A stretch of 64,000 nt of DNA from G965202915 sp965205955 (GCA_965205955.1 OZ242192.1:682001-746000), one strand, 5' to 3'; shown: positions 34,827 to 45,166, counted from the stretch's first letter. Program-made: numbers and translations. The notes: generated from the letters alone by a model not told the origin.

Positions 34827-36152
34827 ATGAATATCGATTTGTGGAGATTTATCTGTGTGCTGTTGATCTGTCTTGCGGTGGCAACGGTCACCGGCCGGCA
34901 TGCCCTTGTTTTTATCTCCGGCATCACCATTTTTTTTATTTGGCAGTACCATGTCTTCAAAGATCTTTTGCTTTGGTTGAGGAGGAGAAAAGAATATCCG
35001 TCCCTGTCCCAATCCGGCATCGTCGATGATATTTGCCGGGAGATTGATTATCTGCAGCGGCGGCAGGAACAGCGCAAGTCGAAACTTTCCGGCTATTTGA
35101 AGCAGTTTCAATATACTACCGCAGCGCTCCCCGATGCGGTGATTGTGCTGGACCGATACGACGGGATTACATGGGCGAACAAAAAGGCCGGTGAATATAT
35201 GGGTATTCGTTGGCCGAATGACAGCGGTTTGCGCATCGCCAATCTGGTAAGACATCCCCGGCTGCAAAACTATCTCAGCAGCAGGGATGAGCGGGAATTG
35301 AATGAGGGCCTGCAATTGGAATCGCCGGTCAACCCGAATTTGAAACTGGAATGCCGCATTACCTCTTTTGGCGATACCCAGAAGCTGATGGTCGTGCGCG
35401 ACATTACTGCTATTGACCGGATCAACCGGATGCGCAAAGATTTTATTGCCAATGCCTCGCACGAACTGCGCACACCGTTGACGGTTATTTCCGGCTACCT
35501 TGAAGACTTTGCCCATGATACCCGGCGATGTCCGCAGGAGTGGCAGCCATACATCGAGAGGATGCGAAAACAGGCAGGGAGTATGCAACGTTTAATTGAG
35601 GATTTGTTATTGCTCTCGACCTTGGAGAACCGGTCCTCGGAGACGGGCGAAGAGATTGTTCCCGTACCGGATTTGCTGGAGCATATTCAGCAGGAGGCAA
35701 TATCTCTGAATAACGGCGCGGCGCACGTCATTGATCTGGACGCAGATCCATCGCTGTGGTTCAAAGGCAGTCAGCGGGACCTCTACAGCGCTTTTTCGAA
35801 TCTGGTTTTCAATGCCGTCCAGCATACTCCTGCCCGATCGGTGATTCATATCCGCTGGTACCAGAGCGAACAGGGGGCGCATCTGGAGGTTGCCGACAAT
35901 GGATCGGGCATTGCGGCAGAGCATATTCCGAGATTAACCGAGCGTTTCTATCGTGTTGATAAGGGACGTTCCAGAGAAAGTGGCGGAACGGGTCTGGGAC
36001 TGGCGATAGTAAAGCACGTGGTTACCGGATATGGCGGCAATCTTCATATAGAGAGCAAGTTGAATTATGGCACTATGTTTCGATGTAATTTCCCCGGGTC
36101 GAATCTGGTCCTGAATAAAGGACAAGGAGATGAGGAGCCAGGGGATCCGTAG
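34827..36152 (+). CDS. phoR: Phosphate regulon sensor histidine kinase PhoR
   Basis: PhoR is the inner-membrane kinase that phosphorylates PhoB when phosphate is low. The 441-residue protein has two N-terminal membrane segments (about residues 5-45), a PAS-like domain (about 90-190), the HisKA motif FIANASHELRTPLTVISGY and an ATPase domain with VADNGSGIAAEHIPRL and ESGGTGLGLAIVKHV. All catalytic motifs are intact. Confidence 0.96.
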   Translation: MNIDLWRFICVLLICLAVATVTGRHALVFISGITIFFIWQYHVFKDLLLWLRRRKEYPSLSQSGIVDDICREIDYLQRRQEQRKSKLSGYLKQFQYTTAALPDAVIVLDRYDGITWANKKAGEYMGIRWPNDSGLRIANLVRHPRLQNYLSSRDERELNEGLQLESPVNPNLKLECRITSFGDTQKLMVVRDITAIDRINRMRKDFIANASHELRTPLTVISGYLEDFAHDTRRCPQEWQPYIERMRKQAGSMQRLIEDLLLLSTLENRSSETGEEIVPVPDLLEHIQQEAISLNNGAAHVIDLDADPSLWFKGSQRDLYSAFSNLVFNAVQHTPARSVIHIRWYQSEQGAHLEVADNGSGIAAEHIPRLTERFYRVDKGRSRESGGTGLGLAIVKHVVTGYGGNLHIESKLNYGTMFRCNFPGSNLVLNKGQGDEEPGDP

Positions 36153-36176
36153 CCTGCGCCCCTGAAGGTAATATAA

Positions 36177-36205
36177 TTGTCACGAACATTTCACGTTAGT
36201 GTCAT
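36177..36205 (+). promoter_or_regulatory. Pho box upstream of pstS
   Basis: Three 7-base half sites at 11-base spacing, TTGTCAC (36177), ATTTCAC (36188) and GTGTCAT (36199), match the PhoB direct-repeat consensus. A possible -10 element TAACAT lies at 36226-36231. The pstS ATG is 100 bases downstream of the box. Confidence 0.8.
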
Positions 36206-36305
36206 TTCCGGCGGGTACTTTTTCCTAACATATAGCGCATTGCTGTTTCAGGCAATTTTATCCTGAAAAATGCAACAGAAACCTCTAACTAGAGAGAAAT
36301 AGAAT

Positions 36306-37301
36306 ATGTTCAAGAGCAAAATAATTGTATTTATCCTGGCTGTATCGATGAGTATGTTCGCTGCTGTGTCGGCTGATGCAGTGGACCCGATGCTGTCTGA
36401 TTACGACAAGGCAAGCGGCGTGTCGGGCAATATAATCAGTATAGGATCGGATACGCTGGCAAACTTGATGACCCTGTGGGCTGAGGAATTTAAACGCCTC
36501 TATCCGAATATTACTGTCCAGATTCAGGCGGCCGGTTCATCGACTGCCCCGCCTGCCTTAACCGAAGGCACCTCGAATTTTGGGCCAATGAGCCGCAAGA
36601 TGAAGGATGGCGAAATAGCGGTATTTGAATCCAGGCATGGCTACAAACCCACACCTGTCGCAGTCGCAATTGATGCCCTGGCTGTCTATGTCAATAAGGA
36701 CAATCCAATCGAAGGTTTGCGCATTTCCCAGATCGATGCGATTTTTTCCGCGACCCGCAGGTGCGGCGGCGCCAGTGATATTACTGCCTGGGGGCAATTA
36801 GGCTTGACTGGAGAATGGGCCGGCAAGCCTATACAGCTATACGGCCGCAACTCGGCCTCCGGTACCTACGGCTATTTCAAGAAAAAGGCGTTGTGCAAGG
36901 GAGACTACAAAGATAATGTCAATGAGCAGCCGGGTTCTGCTTCCGTCGTTCAGGGGGTCACCGAGTCGCTGAATGGCATTGGCTACTCCGGTATCGGCTA
37001 CAGTACCTCCGGGGTAAGGTCGGTAGCGGTAGCCTTGTCCGTTGAAGAGGAGGGCGGCTATGTTGAGGCCACGGCGGAGAATGCAGCGGGTGGTCAATAT
37101 CCGTTGGGACGTTTCCTGTATATTTATATCAACAAACATCCTAACCGGGAATTGGCGCCGTTGCAGAGGGAATTTATCAAGATGGTATTGTCCAGAATAG
37201 GGCAGAAAGTTGTCGTCAAGGATGGCTATATTCCGCTGCCCGCCAAGGTTGCCGGTAATGAGATGGCTAAAGTTGGTCTCGATAGTGTGGCGCGGCAATA
37301 A
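36306..37301 (+). CDS. pstS: Phosphate ABC transporter substrate-binding protein PstS
   Basis: PstS binds phosphate in the periplasm and delivers it to PstCA. The 331-residue protein has a signal peptide ending near SADA and the phosphate-binding segments SIGSDTLANLMTLWAEEF, QAAGSSTAPPAL and YGRNSASGTYGYFKK. A Pho box lies upstream, so it should be induced by phosphate starvation through PhoB. It is followed by a small zinc protein and then pstC. Confidence 0.95.
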   Translation: MFKSKIIVFILAVSMSMFAAVSADAVDPMLSDYDKASGVSGNIISIGSDTLANLMTLWAEEFKRLYPNITVQIQAAGSSTAPPALTEGTSNFGPMSRKMKDGEIAVFESRHGYKPTPVAVAIDALAVYVNKDNPIEGLRISQIDAIFSATRRCGGASDITAWGQLGLTGEWAGKPIQLYGRNSASGTYGYFKKKALCKGDYKDNVNEQPGSASVVQGVTESLNGIGYSGIGYSTSGVRSVAVALSVEEEGGYVEATAENAAGGQYPLGRFLYIYINKHPNRELAPLQREFIKMVLSRIGQKVVVKDGYIPLPAKVAGNEMAKVGLDSVARQ

Positions 37302-37343
37302 AAACAATAGTTTTCATTCTTTTAAACCCATGGAGAAACAATT

Positions 37344-37550
37344 ATGACCAATCTCGACAAAATTATTTCTGCACTCACAACACCTGAAAAATGTGACGAT
37401 TGCCTTTCCGATGATGCGAAAGTAAAACCACGCCAAACGGTCAATCAAGAATGCCGATTGCTTGCAAGTCGTGGCGAGTTGATCCGGCAAAAGAAAGTTT
37501 GTCCGGTATGTGGCGGCCACAAACTTGTCAACCGCTTGGTAAAAGCATAA
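37344..37550 (+). CDS. Small zinc-ribbon-like protein between pstS and pstC
   Basis: I do not recognise this 68-residue protein. It has two Cys pairs, CDDC near residue 17 and CPVCGGHKL near residue 53, plus one further Cys, so it may bind zinc. GGAG lies about 10 bases before the ATG. It is inside the pst operon, so it is probably co-expressed with phosphate uptake, but no function can be assigned. Confidence 0.6.
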   Translation: MTNLDKIISALTTPEKCDDCLSDDAKVKPRQTVNQECRLLASRGELIRQKKVCPVCGGHKLVNRLVKA

Positions 37551-37596
37551 ATGCTGCTGCTGACGTAAATGACTTCTCTGTATCTTCGTTTTCCCG

Positions 37597-39861
37597 ATGA
37601 ATAAAAATGCCGCCGGGGGCGTGCCGGATATTGCCTCCTCGGCGGCAAAATATGAGAAATGGCGGCATATCAAGGATATTGCCACCAGCTATGCCATGGC
37701 GCTGGGAGGGATCAGCGTCATTATCGCGATTGTCTTGATCGCGTTTTATTTGTTTTATATCGTCATTCCAATGTTTCGTCCGGCAGATATTGAGAGTGTC
37801 GGTCGCTACCCTCTGCCGGGGGATGCGGGTTCCGGCTCCTTGCTGTATGCAATGGATGAGTATCATGAACTCGGCTTGAGAGTTACAGATGGGGGCGAGG
37901 CGGTATTTTTTACCGCGGAAAACGGGCGGATCCGGAAAAGATTCACTGTTCCGGGAGATGCGAAGATCACCGCCCACTCGGCCGGCGACCCTGCCACTCG
38001 GGCGATGGCGCTGGGATATTCAAACGGCACGGCTCTGCTATTCCAACACGAATATGCGCTCAGCTATCCTGGCGATCAGCGCATGATCACGCCCGCTATC
38101 CATTATCCGCTGGGCAGGGAGCCGCTCACTATCGATGAGCAGGGGGGACAGATACAACGATTGGCGGTGCAATTCCTTGAAGGGGAGGGCACGTTTGTTG
38201 CATTGACCGAGGACCAGCGGGTGATCATGGTAAATGTTGCGCGGGAAGAGTCCCTTTTGAGTGATGAAATCAAACTTGTGCATACCGCAACGGAGATCCC
38301 CGTCAGTGCTGCGTCCATAGAATTTATCCGCCTGAATGTTGATGCAAGAGAGCTTTATCTGACCGATGGTGATGGATTCATATACTTTTTCAATGTCAGC
38401 AATAAACAGAAACCCCGGCTGGTACAGAAGATCAAGGCCGTTGAGGACGGCATAACGATTACCGGTCTTGAATTTCTGAGCGGCGGGGTGTCTATATTGG
38501 TCGGCGATAGCAGCGGCCGTATCGTGCAATGGTTTCCCGTGAGAGATCATGAGAATAATTATACCCTGGAGCGGGTGCGTATTTTTGACGGGCGGGAATA
38601 TCCGGTAACCGCAATTGCAGCCGAATATTTTCGCAAGGGTTTTATTGTGGCGAACAGTAATGGCGATGTGTACATCCACCACGCCACTGCGCATCGCACC
38701 ATAAAGAAAAAACAAATTGGCGATCGATTGATCCGGTTGTTGGTGGTTGCCCCAAGGGCTGATGCCCTGCTTGTCGAAAATGATCAAAGGCAGCTTGAAT
38801 ATCTGCACATTGATAACAGGCATCCGGAAATATCATGGCAGTCAATCTGGAGCAAGGTTTGGTACGAAAACCGGGAAGAACCCAAATATGTCTGGCAGTC
38901 ATCGTCAGCGAGCAATGATTCTGAACCTAAATACAGCTTGATGCCATTGGTATTCGGCACTTTCAAGGCGGCGTTTTATGCGATGTTGTTTGCCATTCCG
39001 CTGGCGATACTGGGGGCAATCTATACCGCCTATTTTATGGCGCCAAAGATGCGCGCCTTCGTTAAACCGACCATTGAGATAATGGAAGCATTGCCCACGG
39101 TGATTCTCGGTTTTCTGGCCGGTCTCTGGCTGGCTCCTTTTGTGGAGGCCCATTTGCCGGGCATATTTGCCCTTGTCCTATGCATTCCCTTGAGTATCTT
39201 TGCTACCGCGCTGGCATGGCGGCAGTTACCGGACGGGATACGACACAGGCTGCCGGAGGGATGGGAAGCCGGCGTACTGATTCCGGTGGTGATCGCCGCT
39301 GTTTCCTTTTCGATATATATAAGCGCGCCGATAGAAAATCTGCTTTTTGCCGGCAACATGCCATTATGGCTGAGCAATGAAATGGGTATAGGGTTCGATC
39401 AACGTAATTCCCTGATCATAGGAGTTGCAATGGGTTTTGCGGTAATTCCTACCATATTCACGATTAGTGAAGACGCCATTTACGGCGTGCCAAAGCATTT
39501 GACCACCGGATCGCTGGCAGTGGGAGCGACACCGTGGCAGACGGTGACCCGGGTGGTTCTGCTTACTGCAAGTCCGGGTATTTTTTCGGCGATTATGATT
39601 GGTCTGGGGCGTGCGGTGGGTGAGACAATGATCGTGGTCATGGCAACCGGCAATACGGCTATTATGGACCTGAATATTTTTGAGGGTTTTCGCGCCATGT
39701 CGGCCAACATCGCGGTGGAAATGCCGGAATCGGAAGTCGGCAGTACCCATTACAGGATTTTATTCCTGATTGCCTTCATATTGTTCATCGCGACTTTTTT
39801 GTTCAACACCATTGCTGAAATGGTGCGTCAACGCTTGAGAGTCAAATACAGCTACTTGTGA
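37597..39861 (+). CDS. pstC: Phosphate ABC transporter permease PstC (long form)
   Basis: PstC is one of two inner-membrane permeases of the high-affinity phosphate importer. The 754-residue protein is the long form found in many gammaproteobacteria: one membrane helix near residue 45, a large soluble domain (about 65-430) with repeated beta strands like a propeller, and then the transport core with five to six helices. The core contains the permease loop GVPKHLTTGSLAVGATPWQTV and the GLGRAVGETMIVVMATGN segment. It is 3 bases upstream of pstA. Confidence 0.94.
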   Translation: MNKNAAGGVPDIASSAAKYEKWRHIKDIATSYAMALGGISVIIAIVLIAFYLFYIVIPMFRPADIESVGRYPLPGDAGSGSLLYAMDEYHELGLRVTDGGEAVFFTAENGRIRKRFTVPGDAKITAHSAGDPATRAMALGYSNGTALLFQHEYALSYPGDQRMITPAIHYPLGREPLTIDEQGGQIQRLAVQFLEGEGTFVALTEDQRVIMVNVAREESLLSDEIKLVHTATEIPVSAASIEFIRLNVDARELYLTDGDGFIYFFNVSNKQKPRLVQKIKAVEDGITITGLEFLSGGVSILVGDSSGRIVQWFPVRDHENNYTLERVRIFDGREYPVTAIAAEYFRKGFIVANSNGDVYIHHATAHRTIKKKQIGDRLIRLLVVAPRADALLVENDQRQLEYLHIDNRHPEISWQSIWSKVWYENREEPKYVWQSSSASNDSEPKYSLMPLVFGTFKAAFYAMLFAIPLAILGAIYTAYFMAPKMRAFVKPTIEIMEALPTVILGFLAGLWLAPFVEAHLPGIFALVLCIPLSIFATALAWRQLPDGIRHRLPEGWEAGVLIPVVIAAVSFSIYISAPIENLLFAGNMPLWLSNEMGIGFDQRNSLIIGVAMGFAVIPTIFTISEDAIYGVPKHLTTGSLAVGATPWQTVTRVVLLTASPGIFSAIMIGLGRAVGETMIVVMATGNTAIMDLNIFEGFRAMSANIAVEMPESEVGSTHYRILFLIAFILFIATFLFNTIAEMVRQRLRVKYSYL

Positions 39862-39864
39862 TTA

Positions 39865-41523
39865 ATGACTGATTTCAAGGAATGGTTCAATAGCGGCGTG
39901 CCGTATATCTGGCTGAATGCCGGTGCAGTGTCGGTTTGCGTGATCATGGTGGTATGCCTGATTATGTTGATAGCGGCGCGAGGATTGGGGCATTTCTGGC
40001 CGGCGCCTGTTGTGGTATTTCAACATCAGCAGGCGGAACGGGAAATCAAAGATCTAATGGGTGAAATTGTCGACGAGGAAACTGTATCGGCCGCACGAGC
40101 AGGCACTCCAATGGAACAGTCAGACCATGGACTAGTTACCAGGTATCTCATTAAAACCGGCAACCGCGACATTTTTGGAGCGGATTTTCTCTGGGTAGAG
40201 TCCGGGGAGATGCAGAATATCACGTATCCGGAGTCCGCCATGGTTATTGAGAGACGCGAATGGGGCGATTTCTACGGATTTTTTCAAGCACTGAAGCGGG
40301 ACGGCGAGTTTGTTGATGTAGAGGACGGCTGGGCGGCATTTCTTGCGGTAATTGCAGAGAATAACCGTATATTCAGCACGATCCGCCATATTGAGGAGCA
40401 TTTGATCGGTGCAATCAACTATCGCATGGAACAATTACGGCTCAGAGAACGCCGGCTGGAACTGGAAGGAATTAAGCCGGACGGAGCGAAATGGGTCGGA
40501 ATTGCCAAACAGCGGGATGAATTGCAGGCGGAATATAACGGCTATATAGAGCAACTCTCCACATTATACGCTGAGCTGAATAAAGACAGCCTTGTAGCCC
40601 GGCTTGCCGACGGTTCCGAGGTTGAAGTCCGAATTTCACAGATAGTCCGCACCTACCGGCCAAACACTATGCAACTGATGGACAAATTGGCCTTTTATTT
40701 CGAGAAACTATGGGAGTTTGTCAGTGCGTATCCGCGCGAAGCCAATACCGAGGGTGGAATTTTCCCGGCGATCTTTGGCACGGTATTGATGGTCATTATT
40801 ATGGCGGTCATCGTAACGCCGTTCGGCGTGATTGCCGCCGTTTATCTGCATGAATATGCCAGGCAGGGGCCGCTTACTCGATTGATCAGGATCGCGGTAA
40901 ATAATCTGGCGGGGGTTCCTTCGGTGGTTTACGGCGTATTTGGCCTGGGTTTTTTTGTTTATTTTCTAGGCGGTTCCATTGATAAATTATTTTTTCCGGA
41001 GTCGCTACCCACACCTAAATTTGGCACCCCCGGCTTATTATGGGCTTCTTTGACGCTGGCAATTTTGACGCTGCCCGTGGTAATCGTTGCCACGGAGGAG
41101 GGGCTGTCACGAGTGCCGCGCGCAATGCGTGAGAGCAGTCTGGCCCTTGGCGCAACCAAGGCGGAGACATTGTGGCGCACGGTTTTGCCGATGACGGCGT
41201 CGGCTATGATCACGGGTCTGATCCTGGCGGTTGCCCGTGCGGCGGGAGAGGTAGCGCCGTTGATGCTGGTTGGCGTGGTCAAGCTGGCGCCTTCACTGGC
41301 GCTGGATGGCAATGCCCCCTTTTTGCATCTCGATAGAAAATTCATGCATCTGGGTTTTCATATCTATGATGTCGGCTTTCAGAGCCCGAATGTTGAAGCG
41401 GCCAGACCGTTGGTATATGCAACCGCGCTATTACTTGTAATAATCATTATAATCTTAAATCTGACAGCGATTAAAATCAGGAATAATCTCCGGGAGAAAT
41501 ATCGTGCGGCAGAGCAGCACTGA
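39865..41523 (+). CDS. pstA: Phosphate ABC transporter permease PstA (long form)
   Basis: PstA pairs with PstC in the membrane. The 552-residue protein has one N-terminal helix, a charged soluble region (about 50-290) with coiled-coil character (EEHLIGAINYRMEQLRLRER), and then the permease core with NNLAGVPSVVYGVFGLGFF and the ATPase-contact loop RESSLALGATKAETLWRTVL. The long N-terminal region accompanies the long PstC form. It is between pstC and pstB. Confidence 0.94.
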   Translation: MTDFKEWFNSGVPYIWLNAGAVSVCVIMVVCLIMLIAARGLGHFWPAPVVVFQHQQAEREIKDLMGEIVDEETVSAARAGTPMEQSDHGLVTRYLIKTGNRDIFGADFLWVESGEMQNITYPESAMVIERREWGDFYGFFQALKRDGEFVDVEDGWAAFLAVIAENNRIFSTIRHIEEHLIGAINYRMEQLRLRERRLELEGIKPDGAKWVGIAKQRDELQAEYNGYIEQLSTLYAELNKDSLVARLADGSEVEVRISQIVRTYRPNTMQLMDKLAFYFEKLWEFVSAYPREANTEGGIFPAIFGTVLMVIIMAVIVTPFGVIAAVYLHEYARQGPLTRLIRIAVNNLAGVPSVVYGVFGLGFFVYFLGGSIDKLFFPESLPTPKFGTPGLLWASLTLAILTLPVVIVATEEGLSRVPRAMRESSLALGATKAETLWRTVLPMTASAMITGLILAVARAAGEVAPLMLVGVVKLAPSLALDGNAPFLHLDRKFMHLGFHIYDVGFQSPNVEAARPLVYATALLLVIIIIILNLTAIKIRNNLREKYRAAEQH

Positions 41524-41548
41524 GTTCTGAGGATACGAGGAAAAATGG

Positions 41549-42391
41549 ATGAGCAAAGAAGCACACGGTAACACGGCGAACGCAATGGCCCTGGATCCTG
41601 TTGCGGACCCCAATCAGAATGCCGGACTTGCCGATGAGACTATATCTATCGCCGTGCAAAACTTCGACTTTTATTACGGCGATAAACAGGCCTTAAAGGG
41701 TGTGAACCTGGCTATTCCTGAAAAGCGTGTTACCGCGTTTATCGGACCGAGCGGTTGCGGAAAATCGACCTTATTACGCTGTTTCAATCGTATGAATGAT
41801 TTGATCGAAGGGGTTCGCACCGAAGGGGATATCCAGATTCAGGGAAAAAATATCTTCGATAAAAGTATAAATGTCGCCGAGTTGCGCCGGCGAGTCGGGA
41901 TGGTATTTCAAAAACCCAATCCATTTCCCAAGTCTATCTATGAAAATGTAGCCTATGGCCTGCGGATACAGGGCATAAATAATCGCCGCACACTGGACAC
42001 CGTTGTGGAGAGATCATTAAAAAGCGCGGCTTTGTGGGATGAGGTGAAGGACAGACTCAATGATTTAGCTATGGGACTGTCCGGTGGCCAGCAACAGCGA
42101 CTGGTCATAGCGCGTGCCATAGCGATTGAACCGGAGATTTTGCTTTTGGATGAGCCGGCTTCAGCGCTGGACCCGGCTTCTACGTTAAAAATTGAGGAAC
42201 TGATTTATCAGCTTAAATCGGATTATACGATTGTAATTGTTACTCATAATATGCAGCAGGCGGCGCGTGTTTCCGATTATACAGCTTATATATATCTAGG
42301 CGAGATGATCGAGTTCAACGATACCAGCACCCTGTTTACCAACCCAGATAAGAAAATGACCGAGGATTATATAACCGGACGCTATGGTTAG
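41549..42391 (+). CDS. pstB: Phosphate ABC transporter ATP-binding protein PstB
   Basis: PstB powers phosphate import. The 280-residue protein has Walker A FIGPSGCGKSTLLRCF, the signature LSGGQQQRLVIARA and Walker B EILLLDEPASALDP. The PstB-specific QKPNPFPKSIYENVAYGLR segment is present. It is 25 bases upstream of phoU. Confidence 0.97.
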   Translation: MSKEAHGNTANAMALDPVADPNQNAGLADETISIAVQNFDFYYGDKQALKGVNLAIPEKRVTAFIGPSGCGKSTLLRCFNRMNDLIEGVRTEGDIQIQGKNIFDKSINVAELRRRVGMVFQKPNPFPKSIYENVAYGLRIQGINNRRTLDTVVERSLKSAALWDEVKDRLNDLAMGLSGGQQQRLVIARAIAIEPEILLLDEPASALDPASTLKIEELIYQLKSDYTIVIVTHNMQQAARVSDYTAYIYLGEMIEFNDTSTLFTNPDKKMTEDYITGRYG

Positions 42392-42415
42392 ATCCTTCAT
42401 TATACGAGGATAAAA

Positions 42416-43138
42416 ATGATGCAACATGGCCCTTTGAATCAACACATTTCACGGCAATTTGATAATGAACTGGAAACCGTTCGATCCAAGGTATTGAAAA
42501 TGGGCGGTCTGGTTGAAGCGCAATTGAGCAATTCCATCAAGGCCCTGATCGAGAACAGTATCGAGATGGCTGAATCAGTCATCAAAAATGAGCTCGAGGT
42601 CAACAAACTCGAGGTAATGATAGACCGGGAATGTAGCCGGATACTTGCCCGTCGTCAACCGGCGGCGAGTGATTTGCGCCTGGTGATAGCAGTGACGAAA
42701 ACCATTACCGATCTGGAACGAATAGGCGATGAAGCGAAAAAGATCGCTGAAATGACGATCAAACTGGTCAAGACACAGGGGCCGCGAGCATATTATGTCG
42801 GCATCAATGCCATGGGGAATCTGGTCTGCAAAATGGTGCAGGATGCCCTGGATTCTTTTGTCCGCATGGACTCAAAAAGCGCCTTGCTTGTGGCGGGCAA
42901 GGAGCCGGAATCGGATGAACAATACGGGGCGATATTGCGTCAATTGATCACGTACATGATGGAAGACCCAAGAAATATTACCGGTTCGATGGATGCCGTA
43001 TGGACGGCAAGAGCGCTGGAACGCGTAGGCGATCATGCGCGGAATATTTGCGAAAATGTCATCTACCTGGTTGAAGGCAAAGACGTGCGGCACATCAGTA
43101 TCGAACAAATGAAAAAAGAACTCGATTCCAGGGAATGA
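42416..43138 (+). CDS. phoU: Phosphate signalling regulator PhoU
   Basis: PhoU links the Pst transporter to PhoR and keeps the Pho regulon off when phosphate is abundant. The 240-residue protein has two PhoU three-helix repeats, each with an acidic metal-binding motif (ITDLERIGDEAKKIAEM and ALERVGDHARNICENVIYL). It ends the phosphate operon. Two Met codons at 42416 and 42419 are possible starts. Confidence 0.96.
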   Translation: MMQHGPLNQHISRQFDNELETVRSKVLKMGGLVEAQLSNSIKALIENSIEMAESVIKNELEVNKLEVMIDRECSRILARRQPAASDLRLVIAVTKTITDLERIGDEAKKIAEMTIKLVKTQGPRAYYVGINAMGNLVCKMVQDALDSFVRMDSKSALLVAGKEPESDEQYGAILRQLITYMMEDPRNITGSMDAVWTARALERVGDHARNICENVIYLVEGKDVRHISIEQMKKELDSRE

Positions 43139-43167
43139 GGCACTGCGAGGATCATTTTCTTTACATG

Positions 43168-44619
43168 CTAGATTGTTACCACCGTAACTGAAGGCGCATT
43201 CAATTTTGGGTCGCTATGGAAGCCTCTTACCAGCAGGATTGTTTCGTTCGGTCTGGCGAGACCCTGTTCGCAGGCGGTGTAGCATGCCAGTTGATTTGGA
43301 TCGGATTTCCCCGCGTTTTCTTTCTGCACCGGGATGACGCCCCACAGCAGGCTGATCTTGCGGCACACTTCCGGAGAATCGGTAATCACAATTACAGGTG
43401 CGGCCGGTCGCGCCGCACTCATGGTTGCCGCCGACATGCCGCTCTGAGAGATAACGACCACTGCCTGTACTCGTAAATCGTAGGCCAGTCTGGCCATGGC
43501 ATTGGCGACGGCTTGCCAGACTGGGATTGCATCTTTGTGGGTTTTTTGGGGCTTGCCGCCATAGATATTTTGCTCCCAAAGGTAAGATTCCGTTTGTCGA
43601 GCTATACGGTCCATCATACTGACTGCGTCAACCGGATAAGCGCCTACAGCCGTTTCACCGGATAACATAATGGCATCCGTACCTAATGTGACAGCGTTGG
43701 CAACATCGGCAACCTCGGCCCGGGTCGGATAGGCGTTTTCGATCATGGATTCCAGCATCTGGGTGGCAACGATAACCGGTTTAAATTTGCTGCGCGCACG
43801 GTCAATAAGCTGATGCTGGGCAACCGGCACCTGTTCCGGATTGAGTTCGACGCCCAGGTCGCCTCGTGCCACCATAATGCCGTCGGAGATATCCAGGATT
43901 GCATCGGCATCATCCAGCGCTTCGGGTTTTTCGATCTTGGCAATAATTGCGGTACTACCACTATTGGCGGCAATCAAATTTTTAAGATCCTGAATATCTG
44001 CCGCTTTGCGAACAAAGGACAGGGCCAGGAAATCAGCGCCCAGCTCCATTGCGAATTGTGCATCCTCCTTATCTTTTTCGGTCAGTGAGGGAGCAGATAT
44101 ATGGACGCCGGGCAGATTAATACCTTTATGATTTTTTAGAGTGCCGCCGTGGATCACTATGCAATGTATCTCAGTGCCCCCAGTATGCCTGACTTCCAAT
44201 TCCATGTTTCCGTCATCCAGCAAGATCCGATTCCCGGGTTTGACATCATCCGCCAATGCCCGGTATCGGGAAGGAATTAATTCCCGGTTTCCCTCGACAT
44301 CACGGGTAGTGACGATCACTTGCCTGCCTTCTATCAGTTTTATCTCTTCGTTTTTAAATTTTCCGGTCCGGATTTTGGGCCCGCATAAATCAAACAGAAT
44401 ACCAATAGGCCTGTCAAGGTTGAGCGCTGTTTTTCTAATATCAAGATAGGTTTGACGGTGAATTTCATGGTTGCCGTGCGACATATTCAGGCGAAAAATA
44501 TCCGCGCCCGCTGTTATTAAATTTTTAATTATCTTTGGATCGTTGGTGGAGGGGCCAATGGTGGCAATAATCTTGGTGCGCCTTTTTTTCAGCAGATTGA
44601 CTTCGGTTATTATTCGCAT
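43168..44619 (-). CDS. pyk: Pyruvate kinase
   Basis: Pyruvate kinase makes pyruvate and ATP from phosphoenolpyruvate. The 483-residue protein has RRTKIIATIGPSTNDP at the N-terminus, the active-site IAKIEKPEALDDADAIL and MVARGDLGVELNPEQV, and the MLSGETAVGAYPVDAV segment. It is complete and convergent with phoU. The upstream 220 bases to the next gene hold nothing recognisable. Confidence 0.96.
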   Translation of the reverse strand: MRIITEVNLLKKRRTKIIATIGPSTNDPKIIKNLITAGADIFRLNMSHGNHEIHRQTYLDIRKTALNLDRPIGILFDLCGPKIRTGKFKNEEIKLIEGRQVIVTTRDVEGNRELIPSRYRALADDVKPGNRILLDDGNMELEVRHTGGTEIHCIVIHGGTLKNHKGINLPGVHISAPSLTEKDKEDAQFAMELGADFLALSFVRKAADIQDLKNLIAANSGSTAIIAKIEKPEALDDADAILDISDGIMVARGDLGVELNPEQVPVAQHQLIDRARSKFKPVIVATQMLESMIENAYPTRAEVADVANAVTLGTDAIMLSGETAVGAYPVDAVSMMDRIARQTESYLWEQNIYGGKPQKTHKDAIPVWQAVANAMARLAYDLRVQAVVVISQSGMSAATMSAARPAAPVIVITDSPEVCRKISLLWGVIPVQKENAGKSDPNQLACYTACEQGLARPNETILLVRGFHSDPKLNAPSVTVVTI

Positions 44620-44839
44620 AATTTGCTCTTGTGCATGGTATGGTTTTTCGGTTTTAAAGAGGTTTGGGATCTATGGATGAATGGATTTATTTTAAAATAA
44701 TTTCAATGAGTCTCGAATAAGATGATGAGTATACCCTATCATCAATGGCGACAGGAAAAACTCAATATCCTTACCCGGGCTATTTCAGACAAAAGCGACC
44801 AGCAAATGGAAGCCGACACTCACAATCATCTGTACAACT

Positions 44840-45166
44840 TCACCCGGCCTGCCGGTAGATTTTCGACTGTAGTTTCAGCTTGCTCTCGCTGACCTCATAG
44901 TTCCCCAAATGCACTCGCATCAGGCTCTGCCAAAGCCTGCCATGGTTGGGCACAGAAAAGTGCAGCAATTCATGCACGATCACGTAATCCCACAGCTCCC
45001 GATCAAGGTCGAGAAGTTCACTGTTGAAATTCAGATGTCCATTCGTCGAGCAGGAGGCCCACTTGTTCCGCATGGGGCGAACCCCCAGCCAAACGACGGA
45101 AACATCCAGCTTCGCCGCCCATTGGTAGACGCTTTGTTTGAATGTCTCTTTGTTACCGGGTTCCAT
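44840..45166 (-). CDS. YgjP/DUF45-like metallopeptidase
   Basis: The 108-residue protein has the zinc motif HELLHFSVPNHGRLWQ, in which HExxH is followed by a third His as in YgjP/SprT-like proteins, and RNKWASCSTNGHLNFN, typical of DUF45. It is shorter than free-standing YgjP but similar to small versions often found beside hsdR. Its ATG overlaps the hsdR stop codon (TAATG), so it belongs to the restriction operon. Its role there is unknown. Confidence 0.85.
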   Translation of the reverse strand: MEPGNKETFKQSVYQWAAKLDVSVVWLGVRPMRNKWASCSTNGHLNFNSELLDLDRELWDYVIVHELLHFSVPNHGRLWQSLMRVHLGNYEVSESKLKLQSKIYRQAG

